Counted from the stretch's first letter, positions 17,874 to 26,000 are shown. The stretch: DNA of 34,471 nt from Bacteroidota bacterium (GCA_013286235.1 JABDGE010000037.1:1-34471), one strand, 5' to 3'. Program-made: numbers and translations. The notes: generated by a model not told the origin, from the sequence alone.

Positions 17874-20072
17874 TCATTGCTCCTTCACCGCAACCAACAC
17901 GCTCGTCCTTCCTTCTCTCACATCGGGATTAATCCCAACTGTCATTAAAAATGTCCCGCTAAATACACCGCCTGCAATCGTTGATTTCGCGCCCGGGAAT
18001 AAATTCACTTCGCTTACCGAATAATTTTTATCAGGGTTTAGGCCCTTTAGCCTGATGGGTAGTTTACTGCCCGTTGCATACCGGTTGTTGACCAGGTAAC
18101 TGAACATGATCGCCGTGCTTTTAGTAGAGTCCACGTACATCAGCGATGCAACGTCATTGCTCCAGGGGTCCTGCAGGCGGTACTGATCGCCATGCCAGAT
18201 CGGTTCCGAAAATTCCTTATAGGTTTTAACGGCCTGCTGGCAAAAGGTCAATTCATCGGGTTTCAGCTTACCGATCACGATATCGAAACCTAATTTGCCC
18301 ATCATGGCAACATCCACACGGAATTTGAGCGGTTCCTTGCCCCAATCGGTAACATGGTTTGAGCTGGCCAGGGCCGGGTAGAAATAAGAGTACTCCCACT
18401 GGATAAATATCCTTTCGATCGGCTCGGTATTATCGCTGGGCCAGTATTCGGTAAAGTATTTCAGCGCGCCATAATCCACCCTGCCGCCACCGCCGGAACA
18501 CAGCATCATCGGAGTTTTAGGATATTTGGCGCGCAAACGGTCAAGGACTTTATACAGGCCCAGTACGTAATCCGTATAGAAATTTCCCTGGTGGCGCTCA
18601 TAAGCTGAATAAGCGTTATAGATTATGGAGTTACAATCCCATTTGATATACGCCAAATCGGAATTTTTGGTGAAAAGGCCGTCCACGACGTTAAACACGA
18701 ATTCCTGCACTTTCGGGTTGCTGAGGTCGAGCACCAATTGGTTGCGCATATAGTATTCGGGCCGCTGCGGCTGCTTCACCACCCAATCCGGATGCTTTTC
18801 GTACAATTCGCTTTTGGGGTTGACCATTTCGGGTTCGACCCAAATACCGAATTTCACGTCATCCTGGCTTGCCTGTTTGGTAAGAAAAGCAATATCATCA
18901 GGCAATTTGGCTGTGTTCGGCTGCCAGTCGCCGAGGCCTTCGTGGTCGTTGTTGCGTGGGTATTTATTGCCAAACCATCCATCATCCAGCAAAAAGAGGT
19001 CAACGCCCAGGGTCTTCGTATCCTGTAAAATACCGGCAAGCTTTTGCTCATCAAAATTAAAATAAGTCGACTCCCAATTATTCAGCAACGTCAGTCGTGG
19101 ACCATCTCCGTCCACAATCTTATATTTCCTTGCCCAGGTTTGGAGGTCCCTGCTGGCCTCGCCTTTCCCATTATGGCTTAGCGTATAAACAAATTTAGGG
19201 GTCGTAAATTCTACTCCGGGTTTAAGCAGGTAGTCAGCCTGGTAATTGTTGATACCGGCGATCACCCGCAGGCCATTTGTCGGGTCTTCTTCCAGGTCGA
19301 TCCGGTAATTCCCGCTCCATTCCAGGTTGCCGTAAAGCACTTCCCCATCGTCCTCGGTTGAAGTCCTGTTGAGCGATACCATAAAAACCGGCGGCTGAAA
19401 AAGATCTGCCCGTGTGCCTAATTTGGTATCGAGGGTTTTTATACCGTGGTCAAGCTGTTCTTCTTCGGGCCGCATTTCCTGTGCCCACTCACCGTGATAA
19501 TGCCTTAGCCAGTAGCTGTTTGCCTGCAGGTACAGGTTGGCCGAAGCATATTTCTGTAATACCACGTCGCTCTTTTCATGGTGCCGGATAACGCTCCATT
19601 GCTCGGTCACGTCTTCGTTGAAGTAGGTTTGGTAGTTCAGGGTAACCTCAAAATCATAAACCGAATCTTTCAGGTTGACGCTGGTTAAGCTGACGTCGTC
19701 GCTGAGCTTTGTTGTAGTGAAATTCACATATTTCAGGTCGAGTGATTTATTGCCATCGGCATGTGTGACAGCGATAGCCGGCTCGAGCAGGTTACGTGCG
19801 CCTGCGGGGGTATAGGCATAATTGTAACCGGCCGTAGTTCTGTCGAGCCGGAACGCCTTTTCAACCGAAGCATATTCATTTTTATCGGCCAGCTTTTTTC
19901 CGAAGTAAACCGAATACACATACCCCTCGCTGCTAACCTGCAAAACCAGCGCGTTGGTCCGGGTTTCTATTGGTATAACCACCGGCTGCGCGAGGGCGAT
20001 AACAGGTAAGCCTGCAAATAAAAAGGCACATAAGATTGCACTTAAAAGCTTCCTGGGGATAGCAATATTCAT
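17874..20072 (-). CDS. Secreted GH36 alpha-galactosidase
   Basis: 732 residues with a signal peptide (cleavage likely after VIALA, about residue 28), then a beta-sandwich supersandwich domain and the (beta/alpha)8 barrel. LLNNWESTYFNFDE, FLLDDGWFG and GIWVEPEMVNP are GH36 signatures. The nucleophile is Asp479 in YIKWDCN and the acid/base Asp547 in WPSDNTEP, spaced as in characterised GH36 enzymes; CSGGGGRVD between them binds the galactose. It removes terminal alpha-1,6-galactose from raffinose-type oligosaccharides or galactomannan. It lies 94 bases downstream of the amidohydrolase, that gap holding two palindromes. It overlaps the antitoxin's alternative start by 4 bases. Confidence 0.95.
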   Translation of the reverse strand: MNIAIPRKLLSAILCAFLFAGLPVIALAQPVVIPIETRTNALVLQVSSEGYVYSVYFGKKLADKNEYASVEKAFRLDRTTAGYNYAYTPAGARNLLEPAIAVTHADGNKSLDLKYVNFTTTKLSDDVSLTSVNLKDSVYDFEVTLNYQTYFNEDVTEQWSVIRHHEKSDVVLQKYASANLYLQANSYWLRHYHGEWAQEMRPEEEQLDHGIKTLDTKLGTRADLFQPPVFMVSLNRTSTEDDGEVLYGNLEWSGNYRIDLEEDPTNGLRVIAGINNYQADYLLKPGVEFTTPKFVYTLSHNGKGEASRDLQTWARKYKIVDGDGPRLTLLNNWESTYFNFDEQKLAGILQDTKTLGVDLFLLDDGWFGNKYPRNNDHEGLGDWQPNTAKLPDDIAFLTKQASQDDVKFGIWVEPEMVNPKSELYEKHPDWVVKQPQRPEYYMRNQLVLDLSNPKVQEFVFNVVDGLFTKNSDLAYIKWDCNSIIYNAYSAYERHQGNFYTDYVLGLYKVLDRLRAKYPKTPMMLCSGGGGRVDYGALKYFTEYWPSDNTEPIERIFIQWEYSYFYPALASSNHVTDWGKEPLKFRVDVAMMGKLGFDIVIGKLKPDELTFCQQAVKTYKEFSEPIWHGDQYRLQDPWSNDVASLMYVDSTKSTAIMFSYLVNNRYATGSKLPIRLKGLNPDKNYSVSEVNLFPGAKSTIAGGVFSGTFLMTVGINPDVREGRTSVLVAVKEQ

Positions 20073-20095
20073 AATTGGTTATAATTTACTTTCCT

Positions 20096-20109
20096 ATAAC
20101 TTAAGTTAT
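20096..20109. promoter_or_regulatory. Perfect 14-bp palindrome before the alpha-galactosidase
   Basis: ATAACTTAAGTTAT, centred about 31 bases upstream of the GH36 ATG at 20072. It is fully self-complementary, a reasonable dimer-binding operator, and AT-rich. No -7 TAnnTTTG box was found here. Confidence 0.35.
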
Positions 20110-20142
20110 TTTTGCCGAAACTTCAGTTGCAGCTTCTTTCGG

Positions 20143-20160
20143 TCCCGATAGCTATCGGGA
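20143..20160. repeat. Dispersed palindrome TCCCGATAGCTATCGGGA, copy 1
   Basis: Perfect 18-bp palindrome directly bounded on both sides by TTCGG (20138-20142 and 20161-20165). The same core recurs at 33184-33197. It lies between the amidohydrolase stop and the alpha-galactosidase start, where it could fold in mRNA as an 8-9 bp hairpin. Confidence 0.8.
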
Positions 20161-20166
20161 TTCGGA

Positions 20167-21435
20167 CTAATTGGTATAAATAATGCCGTCCTTCATCACC
20201 AGCTTTACCTGTTTAACCGCTTTTATATCTTCGGAAGGATTGCCTTCAACGGCAACAAGGTCGGCAAGAAATCCCGGCTTTACGTTCCCTAAAGTCTTGA
20301 GGCCAAATACCCCGGCGTTTACCGAAGTTGCCGAGCGTAAAACATCAATCGGTTTCATGCCATACTCTGCCATCAGCACCATTTCCCGGGCATTGTCGCC
20401 ATGGGGAAACACACCTACGTCGCCGCCCATGCAAATGGTAACGCCGGCTTTCATCGCTTCGGTAAAAATGTAGTGCTTGCGTTGCACCCCGGCCGGCTCC
20501 GGATCGATCCCTTTTTTCCAGCCATGGTAGCTGGCAATTGCCTCAGTGGCCGCAACGGTCGGGCAAAGCGCGATGCCTTTTTCCTTCATCATAGCAAACA
20601 GTTCCGGTGTGCCGCCATCGCCGTGCTCAATGGTATTAACGCCCGCTAATATGGCACGGCGCATTCCTTCTGTCGTCCCCGAATGTACCGCAACAATACG
20701 TCCGCTGCTATGGGCCACTTCAACCGCGGTTTTTAATTCCTCCAATGTGAAAGTTGGGGCAGCGGTATTATCCGGGCCCCAGCGGTAATCCACGTAAATT
20801 TTTACAACATCGGCGCCATGCCCAATTTGAGAACGAACCGCATGGGTGATTCCGTCGATTCCGTCTGCCTCCTCGCCACCTTTCAGTTCATCCGTTTCGT
20901 TCACCAAAACCTTGGGACCGTAACTTCCCGTTGCCACAATGGCGCGGGTTGCCACCAGCATCCTCGGTCCGGGGACTATTCCTTTTTCAATGGCAGTCTT
21001 CAAGCCTACATCGTCGTACCCGGCGCCCTCGGTGCCCAAATCGCGTACAGTAGTAAAACCGGCCATCAGGGTTGCTTTCGCATGCGTCACAGCCCTGGCG
21101 GTACGCTCTGCGCGGCTCTCTGTTAGAACCTGGTCGTCCCAGCTGGTTTCGTTATAAGGATGCAGGAATAAATGGGAATGCCCTTCGATCATTCCGGGCA
21201 TCAGGGTTTCGCCTTTTAAGTCGATGGTGGTTACAGAAGAAGGGATGGTTAGCGAAGATGGAACACCAGCGGCTTCAATATGATTACCCTTAACAAGCAC
21301 CCACCAGCCATCATGCATCTCCCGTCCGTCAAAAACGCGGTCGGGTTTCAATAGCGTATAGTGTTCAGTGTCGGGCTGGGCAAAACCAGCAAGGCAGAAA
21401 AGAATCAAAATAAGAACGACCAGACTTTTCTTCAT
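20167..21435 (-). CDS. Secreted metal-dependent amidohydrolase (imidazolonepropionase/prolidase-like)
   Basis: 422 residues with a signal peptide (MKKSLVVLILILFCLAGFAQ). Amidohydrolase-superfamily metal ligands are all present: His86/His88 in EGHSH, a likely carbamylated Lys212 in VVKIYVD, His251 in AVHSG, His271 in IEHGD and Asp339 in GGDVG. This set fits the subgroup of binuclear Xaa-Pro / Xaa-Arg dipeptidases and related imidazolonepropionase-like enzymes; the exact substrate cannot be set. The N- and C-terminal strands (FDGREMHDGWWVLV; GFLADLVAVEGNP) form the usual small beta sandwich. It is divergent from the ECF sigma gene and upstream of the GH36 gene on the same strand. Confidence 0.92.
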   Translation of the reverse strand: MKKSLVVLILILFCLAGFAQPDTEHYTLLKPDRVFDGREMHDGWWVLVKGNHIEAAGVPSSLTIPSSVTTIDLKGETLMPGMIEGHSHLFLHPYNETSWDDQVLTESRAERTARAVTHAKATLMAGFTTVRDLGTEGAGYDDVGLKTAIEKGIVPGPRMLVATRAIVATGSYGPKVLVNETDELKGGEEADGIDGITHAVRSQIGHGADVVKIYVDYRWGPDNTAAPTFTLEELKTAVEVAHSSGRIVAVHSGTTEGMRRAILAGVNTIEHGDGGTPELFAMMKEKGIALCPTVAATEAIASYHGWKKGIDPEPAGVQRKHYIFTEAMKAGVTICMGGDVGVFPHGDNAREMVLMAEYGMKPIDVLRSATSVNAGVFGLKTLGNVKPGFLADLVAVEGNPSEDIKAVKQVKLVMKDGIIYTN

Positions 21436-21578
21436 TATAAGGATTTACTTATTTCTTCAACTACAAGGGACGATGGAGAACTAAAATCGAAATTGGCCGC
21501 CAATCCCGCTTAATAAGGCGAAACTTCGCAAATTTATTAGCACTGGCGTTTATCGGCGTTTGTAAATTTAAAGCGATA

Positions 21579-21613
21579 ACCGTGATAACGGTCAAAATAA
21601 TTAAAATTATTTT
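21579..21613. promoter_or_regulatory. Two adjacent inverted repeats in the amidohydrolase / sigma divergent region
   Basis: ACCGT-GATA-ACGGT (21579-21592) is immediately followed by AAAATAATT-AA-AATTATTTT (21594-21613). Both are perfect. They lie in the 232-base gap between two divergent genes, 55 bases before the sigma start. They could be operators; together, hairpin then AT-rich arm, they could also stop transcription. The rest of this gap shows no gene. Confidence 0.35.
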
Positions 21614-21667
21614 CGCGGCGATGCAACCATTACCCCATGCTTTCCATCTTACTTGTAAATTATTTTT

Positions 21668-22231
21668 TTGGAGCACAAGTACAATATTCCTGAGTTAGTA
21701 CGACGCTGTAAGGCTGGGGAGCGAAAAGCCCAGGAATTGCTGTACAAGCAATTTGCCTCAAAAATGCTGGGGGTATGCTGCCGGTATGCCAAAGACAAAA
21801 TGGAAGCCGAAGATATGGTGCAGAATGGTTTTATAAAGGTGTTTCAAAAAATTAACGACTTCCGCGGCGAAGGCTCATTTGAAGGATGGATCAGGCGGAT
21901 AATGGTAAATGCCTCTATAGAGTATTATCGGAAACACAACCGGATGATGCAACTGGCAGACTTAGGAGAGGCGGATTCAGAAGCGTCGGGCAATCCGCTG
22001 GCAATCGCAAAGCTGGAGGCTAATGATTTGCTTGTTTTGATCCAGCAGCTTTCGCCGGGCTACAGAATTGTTTTTAACTTGTATGCCATCGACGGGTATT
22101 CGCACAAGGAAATTGCGGCGATCGTAGGAATTACCGAAGGGGCATCGAAGTCGCAGTTGTCAAGGGCGCGTAGTATACTAAGGGAACAGGTGACAAAAAT
22201 GGAAAGGAAAATCTATGGATATGCAGGATAA
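21668..22231 (+). CDS. ECF-type RNA polymerase sigma factor
   Basis: 187 residues. The sigma-2 region spans about 20-90 (EAEDMVQNGFIKVFQKINDFRGEGSFEGWIRRI..., the -10-binding part) and sigma-4 about 125-178 (LSPGYRIVFNLYAIDGYSHKEIAAIVGITEGASKSQLSRAR, the -35 helix-turn-helix). The start is TTG at 21668; no ATG lies upstream in frame. The 3' end overlaps the next gene by 17 bases, the classic sigma / anti-sigma coupling. The next two genes encode a one-TM protein and an outer-membrane barrel, so it probably drives an envelope-related regulon including itself. Confidence 0.93.
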   Translation: MEHKYNIPELVRRCKAGERKAQELLYKQFASKMLGVCCRYAKDKMEAEDMVQNGFIKVFQKINDFRGEGSFEGWIRRIMVNASIEYYRKHNRMMQLADLGEADSEASGNPLAIAKLEANDLLVLIQQLSPGYRIVFNLYAIDGYSHKEIAAIVGITEGASKSQLSRARSILREQVTKMERKIYGYAG

Positions 22232-23000
22232 GGAATTTGATGAGGTGTTCCGCTCAAAGCTGGAAGACTTTGAAAGTGAGCCTGCGGGTCATGTTTGGCC
22301 GGCTATCGAACAAGGGCTGAACTCAGGCAATAAAAGAAAGACTTTGCTGCCATGGCTGAGTGCAGCTGCAAGCGTTGTCATAATGGCGACCGCTGCCGGG
22401 GTGCTGGTTTTTACGAGGCATGGCTCCGTAACGCACGGTCCGGTAAAAGCCGCTGCATCCCAAACCGCAGGCATTAAAAATACTGGACTGGTTACAGTAA
22501 ACCCCGTCCACAGCCACGAGTCAGGAACACGGCCTGATGCTTCACGCCGGCAAGACCGGTCTGGATATCAAACGATACCGGGCAGGATAATTGCAAAGAA
22601 CGCGCCTGCAAACAATATCGATACCATGCCGGCTCGATCCGGGGCTTACAAACAAGGTGATGCCGGGTTGACCGGCAATATAGCGCACCAGCAAATTACA
22701 ACAAGCAAAGCGGTAGTTCCGGATAAGGATGTCCAATTAACAGCAAGTTCGGTCACGGACCTGGCACTTAAAGCGACGCCGGACCACATAGATAGTCCAG
22801 TGACAGCGATGATTAAGACCGACACGGCAAAGGTCAAACAAAGGCATAAGATTCACAGCTTCGGCGACCTGGTGAACCTGGTGGTAGATAAAGTCGACAA
22901 AAGCAAAGACAAGCTCATCGTGTTCTCAAAAGATGACGAAGATGACGCACATATAACCAACGTAAACCTTGGTGCTGTAAAAACTAAAAAAGGAGAATAA
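22215..23000 (+). CDS. Single-pass membrane protein, probable anti-sigma factor
   Basis: 261 residues. The N-terminal 45 residues (KEFDEVFRSKLEDFESEPAG, VWPAIEQGL) resemble the short cytoplasmic stretch of Bacteroidota sigma-associated membrane proteins. One membrane segment is at about 46-66, then a long polar, low-complexity periplasmic region without a recognisable domain. The tail has FGDLVNLVVDKVDKSKDKLI, conserved-looking and amphipathic. There is no zinc HxxxCxxC motif, so this is not a ZAS-type anti-sigma; the call rests on the 17-base overlap with the sigma gene and the membrane topology. Confidence 0.7.
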   Translation: MDMQDKEFDEVFRSKLEDFESEPAGHVWPAIEQGLNSGNKRKTLLPWLSAAASVVIMATAAGVLVFTRHGSVTHGPVKAAASQTAGIKNTGLVTVNPVHSHESGTRPDASRRQDRSGYQTIPGRIIAKNAPANNIDTMPARSGAYKQGDAGLTGNIAHQQITTSKAVVPDKDVQLTASSVTDLALKATPDHIDSPVTAMIKTDTAKVKQRHKIHSFGDLVNLVVDKVDKSKDKLIVFSKDDEDDAHITNVNLGAVKTKKGE

Positions 23001-23011
23001 ACAAAAAAATA

Positions 23012-23024
23012 GCCCGCTCCGGGC
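23012..23024. other. Short GC hairpin between sigma operon genes
   Basis: GCCCG-CTC-CGGGC, five base pairs. An A-run precedes it on the + strand, so on the minus strand it reads as a hairpin followed by a U-rich tract (TATTTTTTT). There is no minus-strand gene upstream that needs it; it could limit antisense transcription or trim operon expression between 22215-23000 and 23044. Confidence 0.35.
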
Positions 23025-23043
23025 GTTAAAATTATCAATACAC

Positions 23044-23856
23044 ATGAAAAAAATATTACTTGCAATCCTGATTTCAGGTACTGCCGGGCTTGCCTTAGCG
23101 CAAACGGCCGATACGGTAAAAAAATCAACCGATACCACTAAACATGCAGCCGACACTTCTGGCTCATTTACCATCCACTATGGCGGTCATTTTAACGATA
23201 AAGACACTTCGCACCACAAGGATAAGAGCTATCCACGCGGGTTTATCGGGATCACTTTTTCGCGGTTCGACCTCGGGCTGGCAAAGCTGGTCGACAACGG
23301 AAGCCTTACCCTGCAGCCGCAAAACAAGTTTTTAAATTACCGTGCGTGGAAGACCAGCAATGTGGGTTTCGATGTTTTCCAGATGGGCCTGCGGTTCAGC
23401 CAAAACTTCAGGATATATCTTTCCGGGGGCTTCGACTGGACGCTGATCAGGCTGGAAGATAACATAACTATTTTGAAGGATCAGCCCGTGTTGAGCTATA
23501 AGCAGGATGACGTCGATTATAGTAAAAATCGCTTCTCATCGAGCTATCTGCGCGTCCCGCTCTCATTTGATTTCAGGACGAACGAGGATAGGCACGGCAC
23601 ACGTTGGCACTTCGTTTTCGGGCCCGACGGCGGTGTGCTGCTGGAGGGTATGGTTAAGCAGATCAGCCAGGAAAACGGCAAGCAAAAGTTTTACAACCCG
23701 TATAACTACGCTAACTTTCGCTACGGTGGGTTTATCCGCCTGGGCTACGGGGCATTTGGCGTATTTGCCAAGTATTATGCTAACAACATGTTCCAGAACA
23801 GCCCGGAACAGGATGGGTTAAAGAATTTCTCGTTTGGATTAATGGTCGGGTTTTAA
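23044..23856 (+). CDS. Outer-membrane beta-barrel protein (PorT-like)
   Basis: 270 residues. The signal peptide MKKILLAILISGTAGLALA-Q is followed by a polar, Asp/Thr/His-rich spacer (about 20-65), then alternating hydrophobic strands (RGFIGITFSRFDLGLAKL; NVGFDVFQMGLRFSQNF; IYLSGGFDWTLI; YGGFIRLGYGAFGVFAKYY) and a C-terminal aromatic strand ending LMVGF, the sorting feature of outer-membrane barrels. Third gene of the sigma / membrane protein / barrel set, 43 bases after the previous gene. The His/Asp-rich spacer might bind metal; that is speculation. Confidence 0.85.
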   Translation: MKKILLAILISGTAGLALAQTADTVKKSTDTTKHAADTSGSFTIHYGGHFNDKDTSHHKDKSYPRGFIGITFSRFDLGLAKLVDNGSLTLQPQNKFLNYRAWKTSNVGFDVFQMGLRFSQNFRIYLSGGFDWTLIRLEDNITILKDQPVLSYKQDDVDYSKNRFSSSYLRVPLSFDFRTNEDRHGTRWHFVFGPDGGVLLEGMVKQISQENGKQKFYNPYNYANFRYGGFIRLGYGAFGVFAKYYANNMFQNSPEQDGLKNFSFGLMVGF

Positions 23857-23927
23857 TTTTGAGATTGCTTGTCAGACTGATTATTCAGACTTTAAAGGAG
23901 CTTAATTAAACCTGAAATTCGACGATC

Positions 23928-24146
23928 TTACTTCAAGCTTAATAATAGATCGTCTGCCAGCCGGCCCTTGAGTTTTCCAGCTTTGATATTTTCGGCATTT
24001 TTAAATGCCTTTTTTATTTGTCGGATTTCTTCTAACAAATCAGCATCAACTGCGGAAATATGCCTGGCCTGTACAAAGCAATGCTCTTTGATCAGCTTCA
24101 TAAACACGTCAGCCTTGCTATCAGCCACGTCAACCAGGAACTTCAT
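23928..24146 (-). CDS. Small antitoxin-like protein, no toxin adjacent
   Basis: 72 residues: MKFLVDVADSKADVFMKLIK, a beta-alpha start, then a charged helical tail ending GKLKGRLADDLLLSLK. The pattern resembles small Bacteroidota proteins usually encoded in front of RelE/ParE-like toxins, but only 71 bases follow before the convergent barrel gene and they encode no toxin. A -7 box TAGCTTTG stands 17 bases upstream, so it may have its own promoter and need not depend on hemA. Function uncertain. Confidence 0.6.
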   Translation of the reverse strand: MKFLVDVADSKADVFMKLIKEHCFVQARHISAVDADLLEEIRQIKKAFKNAENIKAGKLKGRLADDLLLSLK

Positions 24147-24162
24147 AATGGCGAATTTTATA

Positions 24163-24170
24163 CAAAGCTA
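24163..24170 (-). promoter_or_regulatory. Candidate -7 promoter box for the small antitoxin-like gene
   Basis: TAGCTTTG on the minus strand fits TAnnTTTG, 16 bases from the ATG at 24146. The -33 region has no clear TTG. Confidence 0.35.
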
Positions 24171-24212
24171 TGATTTTTGATGCGAGAAAGTAAACAGGGG
24201 AAAAATACGATC

Positions 24213-25436
24213 TCAATTATTGATCAATATATCCTTGGCCATGATCATAGGCACACTGATATATTTCTTCTCCATGTAATTGATCACCTTTTCGAGCACG
24301 TCGCGGGATTGCTGGTCCATGCCCTGCACTTCTTCGGCAAAAACGGAATTGATTGCGGTATTTCGGATCTCTTTGATCTTTTCAGGAACCTGGCGCATGG
24401 CCACTTCGATGCGGCGCTGCTTCAGCTCAACCGTAAAAGCAGCTATATTCTGAGAGATGATCCCTTCGGCATGGGTAAGCTCGTCATAGCGCTCCTGCAG
24501 GTTTCTTTTGGCCACCTCGTTCAGCGACTGTACCTCGATATAATTCACCTGGAAATTTTTAAGCACTTCAGGAGCTGTATCATTCGGTACGGCAAGATCG
24601 ACGATGGTTTTTTTGGTATTTTCGCCGTTGAGCAGGCTGGTATAAACTTCGGTGGTGAGGATGGGTTCGGTAGAGGAGGTGCAGGTGATGATGGCGTCGA
24701 AGCCTTTGTTGTATGTTTTTAAAGCATCCAGGCTGTAAGCTTCACCTTTCAGGTCGGCCGCCAGTTCGCGGGCTTTTGAAATTGTCCGGTTAAAGACCGC
24801 GAAGTTGGTGAACTTATGTTTTTGCAGGTATTTTGACAGGTTCCGGTTGGTTTCACCCGCCCCGATAATTAGAATTCGGGCATTGGTGGTCAGTTTCAAA
24901 TCGCGCAATTTCCGGTAGGCCAATGAAACCACCGAAATCGGGTTTTTAGAGATGTTGGTATGCGTGTAAACCTCTTTCGCGGTTTTTACAATGCAATTCA
25001 TAAACATGCGTAAGCCATCGCCGGTAAGGCCCGCCTCGCGGCAGTTTTCGTAGGCTTTTCGCAGCTGGGCAAGTATCTCTTTTTCGCCAACGATCATACT
25101 CTCCAGGGAGCAGGACGTACGCAGTAAATGATCAAGAGCTTCCTGGTCTTCATAGATCGACGCCGCTTCCAGGAAGGCGCAGGTTGATACCGGGCACATA
25201 TCCATGTCGAGCGAGTGCATAAACTCCCTTGCAAACTGCTTATCAATGGTTTGCGGGGTTATCATTACAAACTCCACGCGGTTGCAGGTGGCGAGATAAA
25301 ATATTTCGGAAATACCAAACCTGGTTTTAACCTTATGCAATTTATCGGTGAGATTTTCCTGGCAGATCACCAACTTCCCCAGTTCCTTCAGCGCGATCTG
25401 TTTATGCGTAAAAGCTATTACCTTTAGATACTTCAA
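24213..25436 (-). CDS. hemA: Glutamyl-tRNA reductase
   Basis: First committed step of C5-pathway heme synthesis: NADPH-dependent reduction of glutamyl-tRNA to glutamate-1-semialdehyde. The nucleophile is Cys51 in YLATCNRVEF; MIVGEKEILAQLR and the Rossmann motif ILIIGAGETNRN follow, then the C-terminal dimerisation helices. Length is 407 residues, typical. It is alone on the minus strand, separated by about 11 kb of unrelated genes from the rest of the heme cluster. A promoter-like pair lies upstream at 25459-25492. HemL, with which GluTR usually forms a channelling complex, is at 7421. Confidence 0.96.
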   Translation of the reverse strand: MKYLKVIAFTHKQIALKELGKLVICQENLTDKLHKVKTRFGISEIFYLATCNRVEFVMITPQTIDKQFAREFMHSLDMDMCPVSTCAFLEAASIYEDQEALDHLLRTSCSLESMIVGEKEILAQLRKAYENCREAGLTGDGLRMFMNCIVKTAKEVYTHTNISKNPISVVSLAYRKLRDLKLTTNARILIIGAGETNRNLSKYLQKHKFTNFAVFNRTISKARELAADLKGEAYSLDALKTYNKGFDAIITCTSSTEPILTTEVYTSLLNGENTKKTIVDLAVPNDTAPEVLKNFQVNYIEVQSLNEVAKRNLQERYDELTHAEGIISQNIAAFTVELKQRRIEVAMRQVPEKIKEIRNTAINSVFAEEVQGMDQQSRDVLEKVINYMEKKYISVPMIMAKDILINN

Positions 25437-25458
25437 CGTAGTTTAAATTTTAACCCAA

Positions 25459-25492
25459 CAAAAGTAACAGGATTCGCTAAACTCAGTGTCAA
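25459..25492 (-). promoter_or_regulatory. Candidate hemA promoter
   Basis: On the minus strand TTG (25490-25492; also readable as TTGACA) is followed 23 bases later by TACTTTTG (25459-25466), fitting TTG-N17-23-TAnnTTTG. The predicted start leaves a short leader of about 15-20 bases before the ATG at 25436. The rest of the 165-base divergent gap shows no other element I can support. Confidence 0.45.
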
Positions 25493-25601
25493 CAGTCTGT
25501 CATACCATCGCATTTAGAATGGTTATAAATTACAGGCTGAAACGCATGGCGATACTTAAATTTGTTTGGGCGGGCTAATGTAAAATATTATATCTTTAAA
25601 A

Positions 25602-26000
25602 GTGAAAAAACTTAAAAAAGCAGGCCTTGTACTGCTCATGATCGGCTACCTGGCGGCTGGCGCCAATCATTTCCGGGTTCCCGCTTTTTACGTCCAAATT
25701 ATCCCGCCTTATTTTCCGCATCCTGAAATTTTGAACATAATAGCCGGTTGCTGCGAGATCGGCTTAGCCATTTTATTGATATTTACCAAAACCCGCGAAT
25801 TTGCCGCCTGGGGAATTATATTTATGCTCATTGCATTCATCCCGGTACACCTGCAAATGGTGCTCGATTCGCCTTATAAACTCAGCGGATCAATTGTATC
25901 GCCCATCATACTATGGATAAGGCTGATCGTATTGCAGCCGCTGCTTATCTGGTGGGCATGGTGGTATACCGATGGTGCATGGGGACGGAAAAATGTTTAA
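25602..26000 (+). CDS. DoxX-like membrane protein
   Basis: 132 residues, four hydrophobic helices. ANHFRVPAFYVQIIPPYFPHPEILNIIAG matches the conserved first loop of the DoxX/MauE-like small membrane proteins (Asn-His-Phe, then Pro-Pro-Tyr), and ISGCCEIGLAILL-like helix 2 follows. Such proteins are linked to redox or sulfur chemistry in the membrane, but this one's substrate is unknown. The start is GTG at 25602. A near -7 box (TATCTTTA, 25591-25598) is so close that the transcript would be nearly leaderless. The hydrolase gene follows 38 bases on and may be co-transcribed. Confidence 0.85.
   Translation: MKKLKKAGLVLLMIGYLAAGANHFRVPAFYVQIIPPYFPHPEILNIIAGCCEIGLAILLIFTKTREFAAWGIIFMLIAFIPVHLQMVLDSPYKLSGSIVSPIILWIRLIVLQPLLIWWAWWYTDGAWGRKNV

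Noticed and set aside
23012..23024. Intrinsic terminator inside the sigma operon
   Set aside because: The U-tract is on the wrong side for + strand transcription; it only fits antisense transcription.
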